From: JAEDHM01 sp964368645
GTDB lineage: Bacteria > Bacillota > Clostridia > Christensenellales > CAG-1252
NCBI GenBank assembly: GCA_964368645.1
Contig: CAYJBY010000001.1
Location: forward strand, 124,001-188,000
Direction: 5' to 3'
DNA length: 64,000 nucleotides
The position numbers were made by a program, and so were the translations under genes. Under the pieces are notes generated by a model. It saw only the letters and a program-made list of their open reading frames with translations. It was not told the origin of the DNA and made no database searches. Positions 59,390 through 64,000 of the stretch are shown in pieces (the stretch's first letter is position 1; every line of letters starts with the position of its first letter).

Positions 59390-59977
59390 ATGAGAAAAAA
59401 GTATGCTGGTTTAATAATATGTTTTGCGATTATTCTTATTTGCACTATTGCATTTGTAGGTTGCAACAGCACAGATAAAATTAACAAATTTGGTGACAAA
59501 TTATCCAAAAGCAACAACTGTGAAGTCAACTTAATAATGGAAGTACCCGTTTTCGGTACTGTAGAAATGAAAATGAAAGTAGATGGCAATAAATCATATA
59601 CTTCCGAATATATGGGAGAGCCTGCGGAATTTACGGAAACGATTGACGGCATAATATACACATATACAAAATCCGGCAGTAAGTGGCAAAAAGACTCAGG
59701 CGTTGCCAAAACAGAGGATAATACTCCTATGGGTGAAAGCGAGGAATTTCTATCTTTGTTTAACGGCGAAAACTACGAGTATTCAAAAGACAAAAAGGGC
59801 TATGTCCTAAAGGATAATGCGTCCGTAGATTTTATGGGAATGACCTCGATACTGATGGTTATTGATGGTAATGATTGCACGATAACAGGCGTTGTTCCCG
59901 ATGAAGAAGCAACTATGAAAGTTACAATAAAAATAATTAACGTAGGGAAAACGACAGTTGAATTGCCTACAGTGTAA
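59390..59977 (+). CDS. Predicted lipoprotein of an XRE-linked cassette
   Basis: A 195-aa lipoprotein: MRKKYAGLIICFAIILICTI is the signal sequence, with lipobox AFVGC (Cys25). The mature part, KINKFGDKLSKSNNCEVNLIMEVPV and on, looks beta-rich and resembles small lipoproteins with repeated strand pairs; no domain recognised. GGAGGAG (59377-59383) sets the start at 59390; the frame to 59282 would start in the promoter. AT-rich relative to neighbours. Confidence 0.75.
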   Translation: MRKKYAGLIICFAIILICTIAFVGCNSTDKINKFGDKLSKSNNCEVNLIMEVPVFGTVEMKMKVDGNKSYTSEYMGEPAEFTETIDGIIYTYTKSGSKWQKDSGVAKTEDNTPMGESEEFLSLFNGENYEYSKDKKGYVLKDNASVDFMGMTSILMVIDGNDCTITGVVPDEEATMKVTIKIINVGKTTVELPTV

Positions 59978-60086
59978 GAGCGATTGTCGATTAGATAAAT
60001 TTCATTATTGTGAATTATCATAACTGACACATCAACGGCAAATCTCTTTTCCGCCGATTACCCAACCATCTATCGCTTGTAGCTTT

Positions 60087-60183
60087 CCGCCTTTCGGCGA
60101 GATTTTGCAATCACCCCACAATACCGCTACACGGTTTTGCGGAGAACCCCGATACTTCGCATAAACGCTCGTTCAGAATGACA
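60087..60183. repeat. Dispersed repeat element, inverted orientation
   Basis: GGCGAGATTTTGCAATCACC, the hairpin half CCCCACAATACCGCTACACGG...GAACCCCGATAC, then TTCGCATAAACGCTCG and TTCAGAATGACAG. Shares most of its length with 61368-61462. Confidence 0.85.
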
Positions 60184-60288
60184 GTGCTTATATTGGACAG
60201 TGCGGACGGCTATTGAGGCGGCTACCAACGTAAATATGGTTATTTTGCGTTGTTACGGACGCGGTATATATCTTTTTAACTAATTCTT

Positions 60289-60318
60289 TTGACATAAGGC
60301 GGCGGCTCTTGGTATAAT
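60289..60318 (+). promoter_or_regulatory. Promoter of hpt
   Basis: TTGACA (60289-60294), 18-nt spacer and TATAAT (60313-60318). Confidence 0.75.
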
Positions 60319-60346
60319 CAAGGTATTAAGGGTTTCGGAGGATAAA

Positions 60347-60880
60347 ATGAAAGAGTATTCCGTTCTAATAGACGAAGCAACAATCAAAGCGCGTATCAAG
60401 CAGGTTGGCGAGCAGATAGCCGCCGATTTTGCAGGCAAGCCTATCCTTGCGGTTTGCGTTTTACGCGGCGCGGTGGTGTTTTACGCTGATTTAATCAGAT
60501 ACTTGCCTGCCGATACAGGTTTGGACTTCATCTCTGTAAAAAGCTACGGTAACGGCACTTCCTCAACAGGCGAAGTCGCAATGATTAAGGATTTATCCGA
60601 GCCTGTCAGAGGCCGTCACGTCATAATCATTGAGGATATAGTAGATAGCGGAATCACCCTGAGCTACCTCAAAAAGCTCCTTGCCGCCCGTGAACCTGCT
60701 TCCGTGTCGATATGCACTCTGCTTGACAAGCCCTCTCGCCGCAAGGTGGAGCTTGTTCCCGAGTATTCCTGCTTCCAAGTACCCAACGAGTTCGTTGTGG
60801 GCTACGGCTTGGACTATGCGGAAAAGTACCGCACCCTTAGAGAAGTCTGCGTTCTTGAGCCGTGGGTTTATTCAAAATAA
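60347..60880 (+). CDS. hpt: Hypoxanthine(-guanine) phosphoribosyltransferase
   Basis: A 177-aa purine salvage enzyme making IMP or GMP from the base and PRPP. VLRGAVVFYADLIRYL, the flexible loop KSYGNGTSSTGEV, the PRPP motif VIIIEDIVDSGITLSYL and the late EFVVGYGLDYAEKYRTL fix the assignment. GGAGG lies 6-10 nt before the ATG. Single gene with terminator. Confidence 0.96.
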   Translation: MKEYSVLIDEATIKARIKQVGEQIAADFAGKPILAVCVLRGAVVFYADLIRYLPADTGLDFISVKSYGNGTSSTGEVAMIKDLSEPVRGRHVIIIEDIVDSGITLSYLKKLLAAREPASVSICTLLDKPSRRKVELVPEYSCFQVPNEFVVGYGLDYAEKYRTLREVCVLEPWVYSK

Positions 60881-60924
60881 TTCCACTTTCCGATTAGCAA
60901 GGTCGAAAGTAATTCAAGCAATAT

Positions 60925-60952
60925 AAGGACAGTCGTCACGGCTGTCCTTTTT
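60925..60952 (+). terminator. Terminator of hpt
   Basis: AAGGACAG pairs with CTGTCCTT (60925-60949) and is followed by TTT; total loop 9 nt. Confidence 0.85.
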
Positions 60953-61302
60953 CGTTAAGTGCCGTCCGCAAAGCCCTTATACCCTCGCGCAAAGCTAACC
61001 GCCGTTTTACGGTTTTGCTAAGTCAACCGCCGCCGTTGCCGCAATAATATCCGCCTTTTCCTTATAGCCCGATAGCCGTACCGTCCGATTGGGTTTTAAC
61101 GGGTTTGCCTTTTCGTTGCACCTTAAGGTTCTCCCTCAAAATCCTTATATATAGCGCACACGTGTTACGCATACGCGCACGTGCGCACGAGGATACGTTA
61201 CCAAGCCTACGCCAAAGCCGTAAAGGACATAGCACGTAAACGCACGCAAAGGATATACCGCGTAAACGCGCCATAGTATCACACGTTCCTTATTTTCTCC
61301 GT
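60953..61302. other. Gene-free spacer
   Basis: About 350 bp with no supported gene, promoter or terminator. A stretch of alternating CG/CA words (CACGTGTTACGCATACGCGC, about 61159-61185) is notable; frames through it have no ribosome binding site. Confidence 0.5.
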
Positions 61303-61800
61303 AGCACTTCTCTCTTTCCGAGGTTGTTCGCAAGACTGTATAGCTGTATTGTATTGTGGATATACCGCGTAAACGCGAGATTCTGCAATCACCCCATAAT
61401 ACCGCTACACGGTTTTGTGGGGAACCCCGATACTTCGCATAAACGCTCGTTCAGAATGACAGAACCTATGTTTCTAAAAATGGCAGTTCCCACTTTAGGC
61501 GATAGGGAGATGTTGTGGTGAGGGTTGTCATTCTGAGGAACAACCTGTTTGGACGAAGAATCTCGCGTTTACGCGGTATGTCAATCACACGCTCCTTATT
61601 ACTCTCCGTAGGACTTCTTTTCTCTCCATAGCACTTCTCTCGCCCCGTAGGACTTTTCTCTTTCCATAGCACTTCTCGCCCTCTCCATAGGACTTCTCGC
61701 CCTCCGTAGCACTTCTTTCCCTCTCCATAGCACTTCTCTCTCCCCGGGGTTCCCCGCAAAAACACGTAGTGTTATTGTGGGGTGGTGTGGGGTGGGTTTT
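61303..61800. repeat. Composite dispersed repeat copy 2 with tandem array
   Basis: The inverted element with hairpin half (61368-61462), the 60-bp shared piece (GGCAGTTCCCACTTTAGGCG), the direct element (about 61527-61585), an array of about seven 20-22 bp units CTCTCCRTAGSACTTCT (61603-61745), then the hairpin GGGGTTCCCCGCAAAAACAC/GTGTTATTGTGGGG (61743-61783). Long frames on the minus strand are repeat artefacts. Confidence 0.88.
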
Positions 61801-61850
61801 TTTACCAAAAGGATTTTCGGAAATATTTCGTAAGAGGGGGGTTAAATTAA

Positions 61851-61879
61851 TTGACACTTCAAAATGAAATAACTATACT
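61851..61879 (+). promoter_or_regulatory. Promoter of xpt
   Basis: TTGACA (61851-61856), 17-nt spacer and TATACT (61874-61879). The short leader has no purine riboswitch aptamer that I can see. Confidence 0.75.
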
Positions 61880-61929
61880 GATAATATGCAGTGCGGCTTC
61901 AAAATGGGAGTCGCTAGTACGGAGGCGAA

Positions 61930-62511
61930 ATGAAGCTTTTGGAGCAGGAAATCCTTAATAAGGGCAGAGTCCTAAAGGGCGACGTTCTTAAAGTTGATGG
62001 CTTTTTGAACCATCAGTTAGACGTTGGTCTGCTCTCTACTCTAGGCAAAGAGTGCGCGGAGCATTTCAAGAGTCAGGGGATTACCAAAGTTCTCACAGTA
62101 GAGGCTTCAGGCATAGCGTTTTCCTGCTTTATAGCATACTACCTCGGGGTTTCCGTGCTTTTTGCGAAAAAGAACAAGACCTCTAACCTTACAGATACTG
62201 TATATTCTACTCAAGTAATGTCATATACCCACGGACGGGTTTATGACATTTTTGTTTCCAAAGACTATTTACACTCCGACGACAAGGTGCTGATAGCCGA
62301 CGATTTTCTTGCTAACGGCGAGGCGGTCAACGGTTTAAGACGGCTTATCGAGCAGGCAGGCGCGAGCCTAGCAGGCGTTGCCATCGCGGTGGAAAAGGGC
62401 TTTCAAAAAGGCGGCGACAAGCTCCGCGCCGAGGGCATAGACCTTTTAAGTCTTGCCGTTATCGACGAGATGAGCGAAGAGGACGGCATCCGTTTCAGGA
62501 GCAATCAATAA
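61930..62511 (+). CDS. xpt: Xanthine phosphoribosyltransferase
   Basis: A 193-aa salvage enzyme turning xanthine and PRPP into XMP. MKLLEQEILNKGRVLKGDVLKVDGFLNHQLD is the family start; VEASGIAFSCFIAYYLGVSVLFAKK the base pocket; LIADDFLANGEAVNGL the PRPP loop. GGAGG precedes the ATG. Lies just upstream of the nucleoside-binding lipoprotein, probably in one transcript. Confidence 0.95.
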   Translation: MKLLEQEILNKGRVLKGDVLKVDGFLNHQLDVGLLSTLGKECAEHFKSQGITKVLTVEASGIAFSCFIAYYLGVSVLFAKKNKTSNLTDTVYSTQVMSYTHGRVYDIFVSKDYLHSDDKVLIADDFLANGEAVNGLRRLIEQAGASLAGVAIAVEKGFQKGGDKLRAEGIDLLSLAVIDEMSEEDGIRFRSNQ

Positions 62512-62569
62512 GGATTTAGGATAGTCAAAAGGCTATTAAATTAAAAATCATTTTAGGAGGCATTTCACA

Positions 62570-64000
62570 ATGAAAAAAGCAAAACTGTTACTTTCTGTAC
62601 TTGCACTTGTGCTCGTAGCCGTAGTAATTGGTACCTCTCTTGCCGCTTGTGGCGACACCGAGGACAAGATGGTCAAGGAGGGCTTTGAGCCTTGCACTAT
62701 CGCGAAGAACGTCAACACCACCGCGGATCTGACGGTTGATGACGCTGTCAGCGGCAAGACCCTTAAGGTCGGTGCTATAATGGTAGGCAACTCTTCCGAG
62801 GGTTACACCGAGGCTCACATCGAGGGTATCCTCGCAGCCAAGAGTGCTTTGGAAGCTAAGGGTGCTACCGTCAACGTCACTTGGGAATACGACGTTCCCG
62901 AGACCGAGGTTTGCGCTACCAAGGCTAAGGCTCTTGCAGCAGCAGGCAACAATGTTGTTATCACCAACAGCTATGGTCATCAGGACCACGCTACCGCCGC
63001 AGCTAAGGCTTATCCCAACACCACCTTCGTTGCTATGACCGGTGACTACGCTGGTTTGCTTCAGAACGCTGAAGACACCACGAATTACGTTCCCAACCTC
63101 AAAAATGCTTTCACCAACGTATATCAGTCCCGTTACATCAGCGGTTACGTTGCAGGTCTGAAGCTCAATCAGCTTATTGAAGACGGTCTTCTCACCGATG
63201 CTAACAAGACTGCTGACGGCAAAATCAAAATCGGTTACGTTGGCGCTTATCCTTATGCAGAAGTTGTCAGCGGTATGACTGCTTTCTACCTTGGCATCAA
63301 GGCGGCAGGCACCACCAATATCGAAATGACCGTTAAGTACACCAACAGCTGGTTTGACTTTGACGCAGAGAACCAGACCGCAAAGGCTCTTATCGCCGAC
63401 GGTTGCATCATCATCGGACAGCACGCTGACTCCGAGGGCGCTCCTACCGCTTGCCAAGAGGCTTTTGAAAGCGGCACCAGAGTTTACTCTGTAGGTTACA
63501 ACGTCGATATGCTCAAGGCCGCTCCTAACGCTGCTTTGACTTCCGCAACCAACACTTGGGCAGTATATTACACCTACCTCTTCAACAACGCTATTCAGGG
63601 CAAGACCATTGCCACCAACTGGGCAGAAGGCTACAACAAGGGTGCAGTTGCAATCACCGCTATCAATGCTAAGGCTTTCAAGGCTGATCCTTCCACCGAG
63701 GTTGCCAGCAAGGTCGCCGCTCTCCAGAACGGTACCATTCAGGTCTTCGACACCGCTACCTTCACCGTAACCAACAAGGCTGCTAATCCTTATGCTACCT
63801 TCACCGCAGACGCCAACGGCAAGCTCTCCAGCTACACCATTGACTTCTCCTATATGAACTATCCCGCTAATGCGGCTCCCGTTCTTGTTTACGCAGGTGA
63901 GACTCTTGAAGTTCTCAAGACTGCCGGCAGCATCTCCTACATCGAGGAGTCTGTTGAGCGTTCCGCTCCTTACTTCGCCCTCATCGTTGACGGCATCAAG
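62570..64000 (+). CDS. BMP-family nucleoside ABC transporter substrate-binding lipoprotein (partial)
   Basis: The frame is open from ATG 62570 to the window end (477 codons, no stop). A signal peptide with lipobox SLAAC (Cys27) is followed by a periplasmic-binding-type fold: GAIMVGNSSEGYTEAHIEGILAAK, VVITNSYGHQDHATAAAKAYP, the BMP hallmark YQSRYISGYVAGLKLNQL, IKIGYVGAYPYAEVVSGMTAFYLG and GQHADSEGAPTACQEA. BmpA-type proteins bind purine nucleosides for an ABC importer, matching the adjacent xpt. AGGAGG (62555-62560) lies 9 nt before the ATG. Codons are strongly biased to GCT, AAG and GTT, unlike neighbours, suggesting high expression. The 3' end and the ABC genes are outside the window. Confidence 0.93.
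   Translation, partial: MKKAKLLLSVLALVLVAVVIGTSLAACGDTEDKMVKEGFEPCTIAKNVNTTADLTVDDAVSGKTLKVGAIMVGNSSEGYTEAHIEGILAAKSALEAKGATVNVTWEYDVPETEVCATKAKALAAAGNNVVITNSYGHQDHATAAAKAYPNTTFVAMTGDYAGLLQNAEDTTNYVPNLKNAFTNVYQSRYISGYVAGLKLNQLIEDGLLTDANKTADGKIKIGYVGAYPYAEVVSGMTAFYLGIKAAGTTNIEMTVKYTNSWFDFDAENQTAKALIADGCIIIGQHADSEGAPTACQEAFESGTRVYSVGYNVDMLKAAPNAALTSATNTWAVYYTYLFNNAIQGKTIATNWAEGYNKGAVAITAINAKAFKADPSTEVASKVAALQNGTIQVFDTATFTVTNKAANPYATFTADANGKLSSYTIDFSYMNYPANAAPVLVYAGETLEVLKTAGSISYIEESVERSAPYFALIVDGIK

Noticed and set aside
61466..61857. Overlapping 69-99 aa minus-strand frames rich in GER/EVLWR repeats
   Set aside because: These are read-throughs of the 20-22 bp tandem array; three frames are open at once, as expected from the repeat, not from a gene.
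61880..61929. Purine riboswitch upstream of xpt
   Set aside because: The leader is under 50 nt and lacks the conserved TATA...ATATGG core; only a ribosome binding site is visible.

Overview
The window looks like a chromosomal segment of a Gram-positive, low-to-mid G+C Clostridia-type bacterium (Bacillota), probably an uncultured gut-type lineage. Supporting signs are near-universal AGGAGG-type ribosome binding sites, TTGACA/TATAAT promoters that nearly all have 17-nt spacers, a YyaC-type sporulation protein, a long PurL with a built-in glutaminase, separate AICAR transformylase and PurO-like IMP cyclohydrolase genes, Xpt and a Sapep-type dipeptidase. This placement is an inference from gene content. 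A 100-N scaffold gap at 2729-2828 shows it is a draft assembly. I see no tRNA, rRNA, transposase or CRISPR array.

Layout. 1-6.3 kb: an SLC13/ArsB-type permease, a divergent NrdG-like radical SAM protein, archaeal-type proS and an M20 dipeptidase with a leaderless-looking promoter. 6.3-15.8 kb (minus strand): a PAP2 phosphatase; a gene cluster encoding a truncated GGQ release-factor paralogue, a UvrD-like helicase, a coiled-coil protein, a membrane-anchored GLUG-repeat protein and a small membrane protein; then an SPFH protein with a small Arc/CopG-like partner. 15.9-19.7 kb: gltX, an OmpR/histidine kinase pair and a possible structured RNA. 19.7-33.6 kb (minus strand): a purine operon purE-C-F-M-N-O-H-D-L-folD, headed by a ZTP riboswitch with an intrinsic terminator. 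33.8-35.5 kb: an AT-rich islet with an XRE regulator and divergent small membrane and lipoprotein genes. 36-39.3 kb: a GH13 glucosidase, YyaC and PgsA. 39.7-47.6 kb: a tightly overlapping histidine operon, yerC-hisZ-G-D-C-B-H-A-F-IE. 48-53.6 kb: two alpha/beta hydrolases, a small membrane protein, gapA and fba. 53.7-60 kb: XRE-linked cassettes (a zinc-ribbon membrane protein flanked by perfect 60-bp direct repeats, a lipoprotein, an orphan kinase). 60.3-64 kb: hpt, xpt and a BMP-family nucleoside-binding lipoprotein that runs off the end.

The genes give two complete-looking biosynthetic blocks. The purine operon includes folD for one-carbon supply and is sensed by ZTP, the intermediate that accumulates when 10-formyl-THF is short. 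The histidine operon has a TrpR-like regulator at its head. Salvage genes (hpt, xpt, BMP lipoprotein) sit together at the right end.

Two features stand out. First, the 7.7-14.4 kb cluster pairs a helicase and a predicted trans-envelope repeat protein with a GGQ factor that lacks a stop-codon-reading tripeptide. Second, the spacers are unusual: many are filled with locally unique imperfect tandem arrays, and a dispersed hairpin repeat family surrounds the accessory cassettes and even splits the ZTP riboswitch from purE.
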